Below, piece by piece: positions 38,938-50,510 of a stretch of 64,000 bases of DNA. The translations under genes were made by a program, and so were the position numbers. Positions within the stretch are counted from its first letter, which is position 1. The number at the start of each line of letters is the position of its first letter. Source of the stretch: Leucosporidium creatinivorum (Eukaryota > Basidiomycota > Microbotryomycetes > Leucosporidiales > Leucosporidiaceae); NCBI GenBank assembly GCA_001600635.1, contig BCKL01000016.1, positions 114,449-178,448 of the forward strand, written 5' to 3'. The notes beneath the pieces are model-generated. The model was not told where the DNA came from, ran no database searches, and worked only from the letters and a program-made list of their open reading frames with translations.

Positions 38938-41900
38938 CTAACTATCCCCAGCCGAGCCCGCAAGTCCCATCACCTCCTTCGAGAACGCCGCCGCGACCGT
39001 CGCAAAGCCATCCTCACTCTCGGCGACTTCGCCCAAGAAGAGATCATGCCGTCCCGCGAACTGCTCGTTGTTCTTGCGAATCTCGCGGACGACTCCGTGC
39101 GTGCGAGCGCAGTTGGGACACTGAGACTCGTTCTCACCGAGGCATCTGTTGAAGCAAGGGCAAGGTCAGCGAGAAAGCAGCACCGAGGAAAGACAAAGGA
39201 CGAACCGCTGATGGTAGGAATGACGGCACATGAAGTGCACGGCGGGGAGGTCGAGTTGTCCTCCGCAGGCGGAGCAGCGAGTGACTTGGAAGATGCGGGG
39301 GACGTTGGGGTCGGAGAGCTCGTGGATCTCCTTGCGCTTCGTGGCCGACTCGGTGCGATACGAGGCGATGAGTCCTTGGTCCTGTAGTGTAGTAAAAGGT
39401 CAGGTCGATATAGATGAGCGCCCCGAGATGAACAAGACGAACCGAGTCGATCTCCTGCTTCTCGGCGGTGAGCTGCTTCTTAAGGTACTCCCGCACGAGG
39501 CCGATGCTGGCCGTGCCGTTCGTGCTGAGGATCTGGACGACAGCGATCGGCGGTAGGATCTTGTCGCGGTCGATGTCGTCGAGAATCTCGGTGATGTCGG
39601 ACTGATGGCGCGAGAGTAGCTCGGAGCTGGTGGTGAGGTAGCGGAGGACCATGCGGTAGAGATGAGGGTGTGATGGGCCGTAGCGGTGGAGGGCTTGAAT
39701 GACCTTCGAGGAGTCGGTGGAGGTGGAGGAGGAGGCTTGCGAGGAATCGATCCAGTCTGCGAAGCGAAGGAGGCGGTCAGCGGAGACGACCAAGGAGGAT
39801 GGACAGGAGGGCGCCAACTCACAGCGGACGATATCATCGTACATCCCCAATTGCTCGTACAGGAGGATGAACCCCGGCACGAACCCTTGAGTAGAGCAAA
39901 CGAGCAACGCCTGCGTCTCATCGTAGGGTATCCGCTCCCTCGCCCTCAGCAGCCTCAACGCCTTGGCCTGCAGCACCACCTCCGAGTGATCTCCCTGCCC
40001 GGAGGACGAGCCATGGGAGACATACAGCTCGAGCAGCGTGTTCCAAATGGCCTGCTCGTCCCTCGTCGCCGCATCGTCGAACTCGAGCGCCCGAAGGGGT
40101 TGAGGTTTCGGCAGAGGAGTAGTCGAGGAGGTCTTGTCGCTTCCATCGTCGACCTTCTTGCCGTATCGTCGCTCGGCGATCGTCTCGAGGAAGGTGATAA
40201 ATTCGTGAGGATGGTCGACATAGTGGGCGAAGAATTGACGAGGGGAAGGGACGTCCTCCTCGATTGGCGTGGGGGAAGGGATGACATCGGGGACGTGATA
40301 CTGGCTGGTGAGTCCTGACTTGCGGTTGTTGGCTGCCGACTCGTTGGTGCGGAGGTCGTTGGAGTTCGAGCGAGGGCCTGCTGCTAATGGCGGTGGAGCG
40401 GGAGAGGCTGAGGTCGGGGTCGGTGGTGTTGGTAGCGAGGGTTCGGCTGAGGTGCCGTAGGCGAGTAGCGACATGTAGCCCTTGCTCTCCGTCGCCGCCG
40501 CCTTCTTCGCCGCGCCGTTCTCCTTCTCCTCCTCCGAGCTCTCGGGCTCCTTCCCCTTGCTCAGCGTACCGCAGCACAAATCGACGAGCAACGCCGTCGT
40601 GGCCTTCGGCTCAGCGGCAAGGAGCGTCTTGCCATAGCGCACCAAGCTATCCTTGGCGACCTCGGTTCCGAGTCTTCGAAGGTAGGCGAGAGCGTCGCCA
40701 AAGTCGGCTCGGTCCTCAATCTGGATGCGAAGGTACTCTTGATGCTCGCCGTACCGCTCAGCCAGCCATACAGCATGCTCGAAGTAGCCTGCTTGTCGAC
40801 AGACGCGAATCGCCGTCTCGAGGTCGAAGGGAGGCTCTTCGGCGGAGGCGTCGTCGGAGCTGCCAGAGTTGGGTAGCGGGACGAGGCGCTGCTTTGAGCC
40901 GGAGGTGGAGGAAGAGTGGATGAAGGACGAGAGGGCGGTATCGTCGGCGAGCTTGGTATAGCAGTTGAGGAGGAGGGTGGTGTGGTCCGAGTTGGCCAGG
41001 CCGCGCGAGTGGAGCTCTTGGAGGTAGGAAGTCAGGTGCGAGAGGCGTTGGGCGTCGAGAAACTGCGAGAAAGAAAGTGAGCAAAACGCCCGCGAGGGAA
41101 AGACTACGCTACTCACCTTGCGAATCACGTAGCTCGCCTGCACCGTACCGACGGTCTTGAGATAGCAGCCCATCGCTCCCTCGTAGTCACTCTTGCTGTA
41201 GAGGTGGTCGCCATACCTGCAGGGGAGAGACTGGAGTCAGTGGTTGGATCGCGAGGCTTCTCTAAAGACCGCGACTCACCGCCGGTAGATCTCAGCGACC
41301 TCGGAGGGCGACAGCTTGCGAGACTGGGCCAGCGAGATGGCGAGAGTGTAGAGGTTGCGCGAGAAGAGCGTCGATAGCGAGGTCGCGAGGGGTTGCTCGG
41401 AAAGTCGGAATAGCTGCAACAAGTACATCGTCAGCGACTCATCCCTTCGCTCCCGCTCGCTCAAGACTCACCTTCCCTCCCTCACTCAGCACCCACACCG
41501 ATCCCCAAGCCTCCCAAACATCCCTCACGCCCTCCTCAAACGTTCCCGAATGCGCCACAAACTTATTCTCGGGATCAAAGATGGTGACCTTAGCCACGTC
41601 CGTCGCCGAGCTCGCTCCTCCCGCTCCATTCGCCGCATTGGTACCGACAAGGCCGCGAGCGTAGTTGCGGATTGTCGCTGAGGTGGAAGCTGCGGTGGGG
41701 ACGAGTGGTGGGGATACGATGGCGAGGTAGGTTGAGCGGGAGGAGGAGGAAGGCGAGGAGGAGATGGAGGAGGAGAGGACTCGGATGGCGGATTTGGGGC
41801 CTGTAAACGGCCGAAGAGGTCAGCAGAAGCTCGGTGAAGGTTGAAAATAGCACTCACCCTCGTAAGCATAGCAACCCTCGCGTCCTTCTGCGCCGTAGAC

Positions 41901-42925
41901 GTAGATGGCCTCACCTCGGGCGACGATCATCTTCTCTCCCCCAGCCATGCGCATGACGGCGCTGCACCCTACGCCCGACCCCAAGTCATCCAACACCGTC
42001 GCACTGGCTTTTGACGAGGAAGAGGTGATAGGATAGGAAAGGACGTGCGAGGTAGTGAGGATGAAGAGGGTAGTCGAAGCCGATGCTCCTCGCCTCGAAG
42101 GTTCCGCTGCCCCCATCCCAGCGATGCCCAAATCCGTAATCGGCTCCTTCCCCTCGTACAGCACTTTCAACTTTCCCAACCCCAGCACTCCCGCATTCGC
42201 TCCTCCACCGCCAGCGCCATTGACCGCTGCCTGCCCCGCGCCAGCCAAGCTCGCTTCTACAAGCTGGTCGACATGCCGGAAAGCAACTACCGTGCCGTCT
42301 GCTAGACCGAGGACAACATGTGTCAATCCTGGGGCGATGGCGAGGGAGGAGACGGGGTGAGGGCGCGAAGTGGGGTTGATGCGAGCGGAACGGAGGAGCG
42401 TTGGTGAGGAGGTGGTGTTGGTGGTGGAGAGGGACCAGATCTTGATGGTAGGGAAGGGAGATGCTGGATCCTCCTGTTGAGCAGCACAGCGTCAGTTCTG
42501 TAGCTTTGTAGCTCAAGCGCGACGAACGTACCCCAAGCGTAACAACCACTCCCTTCCAGCCGCGCACGGTCCGAATATGAGTACATCTCCCATCAGCAGC
42601 ACCATCTCCATATACTCTCCAGCTCCTGAGCACCTCATAATCCGGGCTGAGTTGGTGGATGCTCCCATCGAGGTCGGCGAGCAGCATCAGCTCCTCGTCG
42701 GCGTGAAGCGTCGAGATGAGCGCCGGTTGCCGCACAACTTCGGGTGAGCCGGCGGAGGGTGCATGGTGGTCTCGGATTGGGGTTTGGGAGAAGAATTGGA
42801 ATTGGCGCCACTGTACAGAAAGCGAGAGGGTCAGCTTAGCCGTCTGTGAGCTCTGAGGCAAGCTGACGTACAGCAGGAGCAGCCATGGCGTTGGCTGCAG
42901 CTCCAGCAGCTCCATTGCTCGCCAT
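38938..42925 (-). CDS. VPS11: Vps11 (Pep5), core subunit of HOPS and CORVET tethers
   Basis: Vps11 joins the tethering complexes that drive endosome and vacuole fusion. The protein starts MASNGAAGAAANAMAAPA, with the next exon opening WRQFQFFSQTPIRD. An N-terminal beta-propeller region (LSPDYEVLRSW, VVTLGVR) leads to an alpha-solenoid with the highly conserved GCYLKTVGTVQASYVIRKFL and LGLANSDHTTLLLNCYTKL-type segment, then FFAHYVDHPHEFITFLETI. The C-terminal RING-type zinc domain reads roughly CRHSYHQRCLGENESQCPNC across an exon junction and is followed by REIRKNNEQFAGRHDLF. Domain order and size (about a thousand residues) match the family. The only notable oddity is a long Ser/Pro-rich insert (40330-40560) in the solenoid, common in fungal orthologues. 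Confidence 0.93.
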
Positions 42926-44182
42926 TCTTGGGGTTCAGAGGGCTGCAGCCGTCTATGCAGCGTCCTAGGCTCAAGCAAGCCTTGTTGATGCTGGTGGAGC
43001 GGCGCGTGCGGGTCGAGCTAGAGTGTGGGAGGAGGGAGTGAGCTGATGAGCGTGCAGTAGGGCTCTTTCACGAGCTCACACGAGTAACGAGAGCTGAGAG
43101 CGGGATCGAAGCGACAAGTAGGAAGGCAAAGAACATAGAGCGCGAGCTTCCGTGGTTATGCATTCGAGCAAATCGTGCAGCTGTTTGTACGACGTACACG
43201 AAAGGCAGCATTGAATCTTCCGAGCCACCTCCTCGCGCCTGTGAGCCAAGCAGACGACATCGTGCATGCTCGGCGCAGCCACTGGCTCCGAGCAGGCCGC
43301 GAGCAGCTCTACCTTTGCCTTTATTGCGTGAGTCGAGCCAAGTTGAGCTGCTGCTTGAACGATCAATCATGTCTTGGACTTCCGATCTGAGCTCTGACCG
43401 CAGAGCGAGCGATGCCCTGCAGCAGCTCGAGCTCGGCGAAGCTCTCTCGCGGCTCGGCCTCATCAGAGCTACTCATATGGACAACACAGCAGCTGAAGTA
43501 CAATGAGCTCTACATCTTCTTCACATCCGAACTCCATTCTATACGTTTCCACCCCTCCTCCCTCCCTACCCTCCGATCTTCACTGCTCGGCGCTCAAGCC
43601 ACGAGGTGACAAAGGGAAGTAAGAGAGGCGGAAGAAGGGAGAGAAAAGAGCGCGAAGCTATACAACTACAGAACCCCGAAGCGAAGAGGGAAGCCCCGAG
43701 CGCGGGAAGCGAGTAGAAGAGCAAGAAGGAGCAAGCAAGGGGGGATTCGGCGACCGAGGCGACGGTGGGTGCAAGATCTCCTCCTCCTCCTCGACCTCCC
43801 TTCCCAAGATCCCAAGGGCTGCTCAGATGGTATATTCGTTGCCGAACGTGTTCTCCCCCATGTTCACGCACATTAAAGTGTCAGTACAGGGTCTGGAGAA
43901 GGGGTCGGGGAAGGAGCGAGCGGCGCCGAGCTGGAAGGGAGGGAGGGAAGGAGGGAAGAGCTCACGAGTAGGAGACGTAGAGGGTCGCAAAGGAGAGGTG
44001 CTAGACTACAGCGGACCGTTTGACTGTCGTTTACTGCAAGCAACCGATTCGAGAGCTTGGCAAGCGAGAAAAGTCGGGCCTCTCGTCTCGTCTCGTCTCG
44101 TCTCTCTCTCTCTTATTTCTCATCTCTCGCTCGTTTCACTCCCTCCCCGTCTCGCCTCCTCTCACCTCAGACCTCGAACAGG
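42926..44182. other. Intergenic; contains an inverted copy of the ATG8 3' end
   Basis: This stretch holds the divergent promoters of VPS11 (-) and the leucine-rich protein gene (+). Positions about 43620-43982 are a duplicate, in antisense orientation, of the last part of ATG8 (separate entry). Nothing else is recognised. Confidence 0.5.
43620..43982 (-). pseudogene. Inverted duplicate of the ATG8 terminal exon and 3' flank
   Basis: The minus strand here matches 47439-47830 at high identity. It starts inside the penultimate ATG8 exon (CTCTACGTCTCCTACTC), runs through the last intron and the final coding piece ([11 protein letters not shown] and TGA), and continues into the 3' flank. No promoter or upstream ATG8 exons accompany it, so it cannot encode an Atg8. 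It lies just upstream of the gene at 44183 and is oriented opposite to it; a transcript of that gene starting far enough upstream would be complementary to the end of ATG8 mRNA. Confidence 0.8.
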
Positions 44183-45847
44183 ATGGAAGACCCCTCACCC
44201 AATATTGTACCTCATCACCTCCCCCCTCTTCTGCTACCTTCTCTGCAGCCTCTTGCAGCTCCTCAGCCTCCCTCTCGCGCTCCCTCCCTTTCCTCCCTGC
44301 CCCTCACTGCAGCTACCCAGATCACAGAGCAGAAGCTCAGGAGAGCTTATAGTTTGACGAGGAGGAATTATGGAGCTGCTGTACCTCTTCAGCAGGGTGA
44401 GGAGGAGAGCGAGGAAAGTGAGAGCGACGAGTGGGACTGGGAGGCAGAGGAAGGACAGCAGGGGGTGTGGGACAGGATGTTCGGGAACAAGGAAGATGAT
44501 AGGGCTGCTGAGAAGTTGCGGGAAGTGAAAGGTACGTCCCTTGCCCTGCACCGAGCCTCTCCCACGGACCCACTCTCGCTGCTCGCTCGGCGGACGGGTT
44601 CCAGGGAGCTGATCTTGATCTGACCCCTCACAGCACTTCTCAAAACCATTGAACAAGAGCAGTACGGCCTCCCGATCCTTTCTCCTCGTTCCTTAGTCGA
44701 GCATCTCATCGCCGAGCCGGAGGTGGAGCTGGACGAGACGACGTTGAGGGAGCTGCAGGAGATTTGCGAGGGGGAAGAGGCGTCACATGATGTGAGGACG
44801 TATGAAGCTATGGCTGAGGTGTTGAGGAAGGGAGGTGAGTCTGTTTGAAGGGGGGTTGAGGGCTGCTCGGCGTTGGGAGCTGAGTCGCGAGAGGGGTGAT
44901 CGGGCGTGCTGACGAGTGCTCACGCAGGTTACCTACCCGGAAAAGTACTAGAGTACTTTCGCAACCTCCCTCTTAGCTCTCTCTCCCTCTCCACCTCCCC
45001 CTCCCGCGCCTCTCTTCAACCTCTCAACGCCAAATCTCTTTCCCTCTCCGCGCTCTCCCTCCCCAACTCCTTCCTCTCCCTCACCACCCTCTCCCTCGCC
45101 CACCTCCCTCTAACACCTCTACACCTCCTCCCACTCCGCTCCCTCCCTCTCCGCGCCCTGAACCTCTCGCAGACCCCCCTCACCCTCGAAGGACTGGCGA
45201 TGCTCGTTCCCCTCGCGCCCTCGCTGCAGAAGCTGAGCCTGAAAGGATGTGTAGCAGTGGCGAATGAATGTCTCCCCGTGTTGGGTGTGTTGAGGAGCTC
45301 GAGGTGGGTGGATTTGATGGGGACGGGGGTGGGAGTCGGGGGAGTGAGAGCTTGGATTGTGAGAGCTGGTGTGGAGGGGAGGGGGGAGTTGCACGGGGTT
45401 CGGCCGCCGGAGTGTGTTGTTAAATGGCTTGTACGTCTTACTACTTCCTTCCAGCCTCTCCAGCTCTCCGCTGACCATATCGGCGCTCCCTCGGCGCTCG
45501 GCGCAGGCCTCCCTCCCTCCCTTCCCCTCGACCGCCCTACGCGACTCTACGCTTCTCTCAAGCTACACCACCAAGCAACTACAAGCCCAACTCACTCTCC
45601 ACACTCATCCCGAGCTGGAGGATGGGGGGCAGAGGGACCCTGCTCTGGCGTTGAAGGTGAAGAAAGAAACTGTTGAGGGGATGAGGGGGAGGGTGAGGGG
45701 GGTGGTGATGAGTCGGTGAGTGCTTGTTACTCTCTAGATCAGCTTGAGACGAGCGCTGACGTGATAAATCGAGACAGGCTCGATGATGAGAGGTGTAAAG
45801 AGGTGATGAGCGCCGAGAAGAGGGAGGAGGCGGGGAGGTGGCCTTGA
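44183..45847 (+). CDS. Leucine-rich protein of unknown function
   Basis: Exons 44183-44531, 44634-44834, 44928-45430, 45507-45715 and 45778-45847 sum to 443 residues with all junctions in frame. The N-terminus is Pro/Leu/Ser-rich, then acidic (EEESEESESDEWDWEAEE). A region around residues 190-330 has spaced LSLSxxxL and LRALNLSQTPLTLEGLAML patterns that resemble irregular leucine-rich repeats, including LQKLSLKGCVAVANECLPVL, which looks like an LRR of the F-box/AMN1 type. Because much of this DNA is a simple CTCCCT-type pyrimidine run, some of the leucine and serine periodicity may come from base composition. No family is recognised with confidence. ATG8 follows 640 bases downstream on the same strand. 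Confidence 0.6.
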
Positions 45848-46489
45848 TGCGGTGGTTAGAGGGCTTGTGAGACGGCTTGAAGCGATCGAGAGTAGAATGT
45901 ATCGCTGCATGCTGCTTCCGCGTGCAGAGAGAGCGCTTTCGGCGAGAGCGATGCGAGAGAAGGGCGCCGAGGTGATCGCCGAGCAGTTTCAACTTGGGTT
46001 TGCTGGGTCGCTGCGGAGTCCAGTACACCCTCGATACTCAAGACAAACACTCTCAAAGCGAGTGAAGGGCCTCTCGTTCGCTACAAACCCGTCCGAGCCA
46101 CTCAGACGATCTCCTCCGCCGAGAGAGGGGCTGCTCGGGCTCTGCAAAGCTCCACGAGCGATGCAGTTGACTCTGACAGGCTGTCAAAGCCGTCCGCTTT
46201 GCTCTGCTACCCTCCGTCCTGTGCTCTGAGAAGCCCGACTTGCTGGGGAGCTCCAAGCGCGAGTCAGCTCCGTCCTGCTCTCTCCCTCGTTCCACATCGT
46301 CGCTCTCGCTCTCAACACTCGCCGCTTCGCTCTACCGCCCTACAGAACCTGTGAGTCTCTGCCCCTGCCCTGCTGTACTACAGCAGCCTCTCTCAACGAC
46401 ACAGCAGACGAGCTCACGCGCCTCCTCCTCCCCACGACAGCTCCCCTTCAGCAAGCTACAAGGCTACAGCTTCCCTCCCTACCAACACC
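45848..46489. other. Intergenic, promoter of ATG8
   Basis: No coding sequence is recognised. A CCTACAGAA element (46339-46347) sits about 150 bases before the ATG8 start. Confidence 0.5.
46339..46347 (+). promoter_or_regulatory. CCTACAGAA element upstream of ATG8
   Basis: It has the same orientation relative to its gene as the copies before SPT16, OPT1 and the regulator genes. It could also serve as a splice acceptor in the leader. Confidence 0.25.
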
Positions 46490-47598
46490 ATGCGCTCCAA
46501 GTTCAAGGACGAGCATCTCTTCGGTCAGTTTCTGCTCTTTCTTGCTCTACACTTCTACAGCCCGAACGAGCGCCCCGCCCGCTCAGTGAACAACAGGGCC
46601 AGACGAGCTGACGCTTTCGCTGGTCTGATCTGGTACAGACAAGCGCAAGGCCGAGGCCGAGAGGATCCGTCAAAAGTACCCTGATCGTATCCCTGTACGT
46701 CTTCACCCTCTCTGCTCTCTGCGGGCGGAGGGCTCGTCTGTCTGTCTGGTGGCGCACAGCTGACGCGGTTCCGCTCATCCCTTCCCTGCCACACCCACCG
46801 CTCTTGCCGTCACATCCACCATCGTTCTACACTACAGGTCATCTGCGAGAAGGCCGACAAAACCGACATCCCCGCGATTGATAAGAAGAAGTACCTCGTT
46901 CCCGCTGACTTGACGGTCGGTCAGGTGCGTTTCTGGTACTCGGGGCGGAGGTGCTGGATCGGCGTACACAGCTGACGGTGTTGCTTCCTATCCATGCACC
47001 CTACTCGCTACCGATCCGACCTCCTTGCCCTCTCCTTCGCCCCAACCTCGCGCGCGCCCCACACGTCTCATCCGCCCGCTCTCCCATCCCTCACCTCTGC
47101 GCCCATCGCCTCCCTTACTGCACCCGAATCGCCAACCCACAACAGTTCGTCTACGTGATTCGCAAGCGCATCAAGCTCGCGCCCGAGAAGGCCATCTTCA
47201 TCTTCGTCGACGAGGTCCTCCCGCCTACGGCGGCGCTGATGAGCTCGATCTATGAGGAGCACAAGTGAGTCGCAGTTGCAAGCTCGGGAGTGGAGTGGAA
47301 GATGAAGGGCGCGAGGCAGAACGCCGAGATGGCGAGCGTAGGGGCTGAGGGGCTGAGGGGCAGAGGATGCAGGGTAGTTGTGAACCTGAGCTGACTACCA
47401 CTACTACCTTCCTACCAACAGGGACGAAGACGGCTTCCTCTACGTCTCCTACTCGTGAGCTCTTCCCTCCTTCCCTCCCTCCCTTCCAGCTCGGCGCCGC
47501 TCGCTCCTTCTCCGACCCCTTCTTCTGGGCCCTGTACTGACATTTTAATGTGCGTGAACATGGGGGAGAACACGTTCGGCAACGAATATACCATCTGA
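46490..47598 (+). CDS. ATG8: Atg8, ubiquitin-like autophagosome protein
   Basis: Atg8 is trimmed by Atg4 to expose a C-terminal glycine, linked to phosphatidylethanolamine and drives autophagosome growth. Exons 46490-46523 ([11 protein letters not shown]), 46639-46694 ([19 protein letters not shown]), 46838-46924 ([20 protein letters not shown] and on), 47146-47264 ([20 protein letters not shown] and on) and 47422-47454 ([10 protein letters not shown]) are clean and match the family closely. The final piece encodes [11 protein letters not shown] before TGA at 47596-47598; FG is the Atg4 cut site. The join is odd: the donor GTGAGC at 47455 and branch CTGAC at 47537-47541 are normal, but the frame needs exon 6 to start at 47562, where the intron would end in AT, not AG. 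That reading gives 121 residues, the family length. See findings for alternatives. Confidence 0.93.
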
Positions 47599-48459
47599 GC
47601 AGCCCTTGGGATCTTGGGAAGGGAGGAAGAGGAGGAGGAGGAGATCTTGCACCCCCCGTCGAGTCGCCTCGGTCGCCGAACCCCCCTCCCCCCTCCTTCT
47701 TGCTGTCGCTCTTCTACCCGCTTCCCGCCCTCCCTTCCGACTCTGCGTCTCGCCTCGACTCGACCCGACTCGACTCATCATCTCTGTAGTTGTACAACCT
47801 CGGCCGCCTCTCCCCTTTCCCTTCAACTCGTCTTTTACTCCCCTTCCCCCCCTTTGCCCGCCATAGTAGCCCAATTGGAAGAGAGTGGAATAGCTCTGAA
47901 GAAGTGCTTTTCGTTACCCCGAGTCTGGAGGCTGAGAGGAAGAGGAGGGCCTGGACGAATGAGGGAGAGAAGCGAGCAGCGGCAACATCGGCATGGAGCT
48001 GGTGAAGAGGTCGAGGGCAGCGGTTTGAGAGCTGCGTGTGGACTGAGGGCCGAGAGGAGACCCCTGCGACTGAAGGAGGAATGCCCGATCGCCGCTTTTG
48101 AGCCGCTAGGGGGAGGCAGAAGAGCGCCGAGTTTATAGTAAGCTCCCTCGCCAACGAGCGAGCTCCGAGCTCCCACGAAACGGCAAGTGTTTGTAGGCTT
48201 AGCGAGCCTCTCTTTCGTCTGTATAGGCCACGGCCCTCACTCGCCGACCTCCGAGTAGCCGAGCCTGCTTTTCGAGCGGAACGAGGCAAGCCTGCGCCGA
48301 GCTTCGAGCCGTTTCGTCGGGCAGAAGCACAAACCACTGTCACTACATCTCCAAGCTATCCAATAAGCACTACTATCGTTCCTTATCCTACCGTCCGGTG
48401 TACACACGGACTCGAGCAAGTCACCCTCCCCTCTCGGCGCGCACCGACTCCGAGCCAAG
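47599..48459. other. Intergenic between ATG8 and XPA_C-like paralogue 3
   Basis: This is the 3' flank of ATG8, whose first 230 bases are duplicated at 43620-43800, and the 3' flank of the minus-strand gene ending at 48460. No coding sequence is recognised. Confidence 0.5.
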
Positions 48460-50159
48460 CTAAGCCTCCCCCCTCGCCGCCTTCTGCCTGTTAGCCGACT
48501 TGGTCGCCGCCGTCTTCTCAGCGCGAGCTTGGCATTTGGCGAGGCTGTTCCGTGCACTCACACTCGTCAGCGTCGTCTTTCCGGCGTCGAGAGGGAGAGG
48601 AGAGAGCACGTACTGAGCCTTGTGCCCCGCCAACCCGCCGTGGGAGGAGAGGGCGAGGTCCCAGACGTGGTCGGTGTTGACGAAGCGGAGGGTGCGCTTG
48701 CCCGTGGCGGAGGTCTCTTCGGTGTGAGCGATGGTCTTGAGCCTGCGAGTCGACGCCGAGGGCCAGGGCCCAGGGGAGGTCAGCTGCGCGCGAGAGGGGA
48801 GGTAGGAAGGGATGGAGACGTACTCGGCATCGGTGACCTTAAAGTCAGTCTTGGCTTGACTCCAGGAGATGATCTGTGGGCGAACGAGGGCGTGGTCAGC
48901 ACCTACTCGCCCGACCCTGATCCCTCGCCGAGCTACATACTCACCTTCGTCTCGGGCTTCCTCAGCTCGTCATCTCCCTCCTCCTGCTGAACCTGCACCT
49001 CCTCCTCCTCCTCAAGCTGATCCACCTCATCATCATCATCGTCAGGCACCACAAAGTCCTCATCATCGTCCTCCGATTCCGAGCACTCGACGTAAATTGA
49101 CTTCTTGCCCTTGCCCTTCCCCTTGCCCTTCTTAGCAGCAGCGGCAGGCTTGGATTTCTTCTTGAGCGGCGAGCTTTGAGACGCAGCAGCGGCGGGGCGT
49201 TTCTTCCTGCTCAAACAACGAAGGATCAGCAGCCAGCTCGGCGAGGGGTGAAAGAGGACCAAGCTCACCCAGGCGTCTGCACAGCGACCCTCGGCTTCTT
49301 GTTCTTCTTCTTCTCTTCCAAAGTAGCATACGCAGCAGTAGCATCGCGGTGGGACTCGGTGAAGGCGCGGAAAGCGGCGGCGCGAGTGTGCTCGGGAGGG
49401 GCGGAGGCGAAGAAGCGGTCGAACTCGCTGTCGATGCCGATGGTGGGGAGCTCGAGTGGGTTGCGGGGGGTGCTGTAGATGATAAAGAGGTCAGCACAGG
49501 GCTCCTGAGAGGCGATGAAGTGCGACCGAGGCGGCCGAGACGGTACAGGAGAGCTCACGAAGGTCCAGCGGCGGCCTGCTGTTGCGCTCCCTGGTTCTCC
49601 TCGACAAAGTCGCGTACAGTCTTGGTCTCGGGGTCGCTGTATCATGATAGTGAGGTGAGCGTGCTTCCTCCGAGCTCGTCTCCTTGTCGCCGAGGCAGCT
49701 CACTAGACACCTCCCCACTTCTTCTCACTGGCGACCCTCAAGTCCTCGCGCTGGAAGATCTTGTACGGCGCGGCAGAAGGGTGGTAGTTGTGGTAGTTGT
49801 TGCGCGCCCTAGTGTACGGGATCTTCTCGATCCTGCGAGCGTCAAGGCGAGAAGGATCAGCTCTCGCTCGCTGAGTCGCTCCCTGCGCTTCTCGGCGCCG
49901 AGCTCAATCAGACTCACTCCTTCGCGGTCAACCCATACTCCTTCATCCCAGGCGTCTTGCACACCGTCTGTAACGAGCAGCTCGTCAGGGCTCAGCTCGA
50001 CCCCCCTCGAGCTCGGACTGCGCGCGCGTCTCTTGCACCGCCCGTCTGTCTGCAACTCACCTCTTCAAGATGCTGCTGCCATTCAGCTTCCCTCCTCGCG
50101 CGAGCAGTGTAGGCGTTGCTACCTCCTCCTCCTCCGTATGTGTGAGAACCGCACGACAT
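48460..50159 (-). CDS. Protein with two XPA_C-like modules (paralogue 3)
   Basis: The protein begins MSCGSHTYGGGGGSNAYTAR. Its first module is the most XPA-like of the three: MKEYGLTAKEIEKIPYTR, then NNYHNYHPSA and PYKIFQREDLRVASEKKWGG, to compare with the XPA/Rad14 C-terminal pattern (Y-x-L-T-x-x-[DE]-L/I...N-P-H...M-K-L-Y/F...Q-V...A...K-W-G). A Lys-rich segment (KKKSKPAAAAKKGKGKGKGK), probably a nuclear localisation signal, and a long acidic run (SESEDDDEDFVVPDDDDDEV) follow. The second module reads AKTDFKVTDAELKTIAHTE, then LRFVNTDHVWDLALSSHGG, then LAGHKAH and a basic tail. The last intron splits the His codon of GHKAH exactly as in paralogue 2. No zinc finger is present. A role in DNA or chromatin metabolism is suggested by module and charge pattern only. 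Confidence 0.68.
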
Positions 50160-50510
50160 GGTCGAGAAGTCGAGCGAGCGGGACGAGCTTTATGCGGGAC
50201 GATGAGGTGGGCGAGTTGAGGGCAGAGGGGGCTGCAGCTGAGAGTGCTGAGGAGGTGTAGGCGACTCTCTGTGTTTTTTGAGTCGATTGAGAGTCGCTGA
50301 GTCGACTTGCAGCGAGAGCAGGATGTGGCAGGAAGGCAAGAGATGAGCGGGCCCATTTCGGCTAGGAGGGTCGAGTCGAGAAGGCTCGAGCGGGGTGAAC
50401 TGCAACGCTTTGCTGAGCTGTAGCGAGTATCGAGTTCGAACTTCTGTTAATATTATTGAGCGTCTAAGAAGTTACATCTAGGTCTACAACCGCTCGTCCT
50501 GCCGACTGGC
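50160..50510. other. Intergenic, promoter of paralogue 3
   Basis: A short interval between the start of the XPA_C-like gene and the stop of the first amino-acid transporter. No coding sequence is recognised. Confidence 0.5.

Noticed and set aside
48460-50159. The repair protein Rad14 (XPA) itself
   Set aside because: The first module resembles the XPA C-terminal domain, but the four-cysteine zinc finger that precedes it in Rad14 is absent and a second module plus long acidic linker are present.
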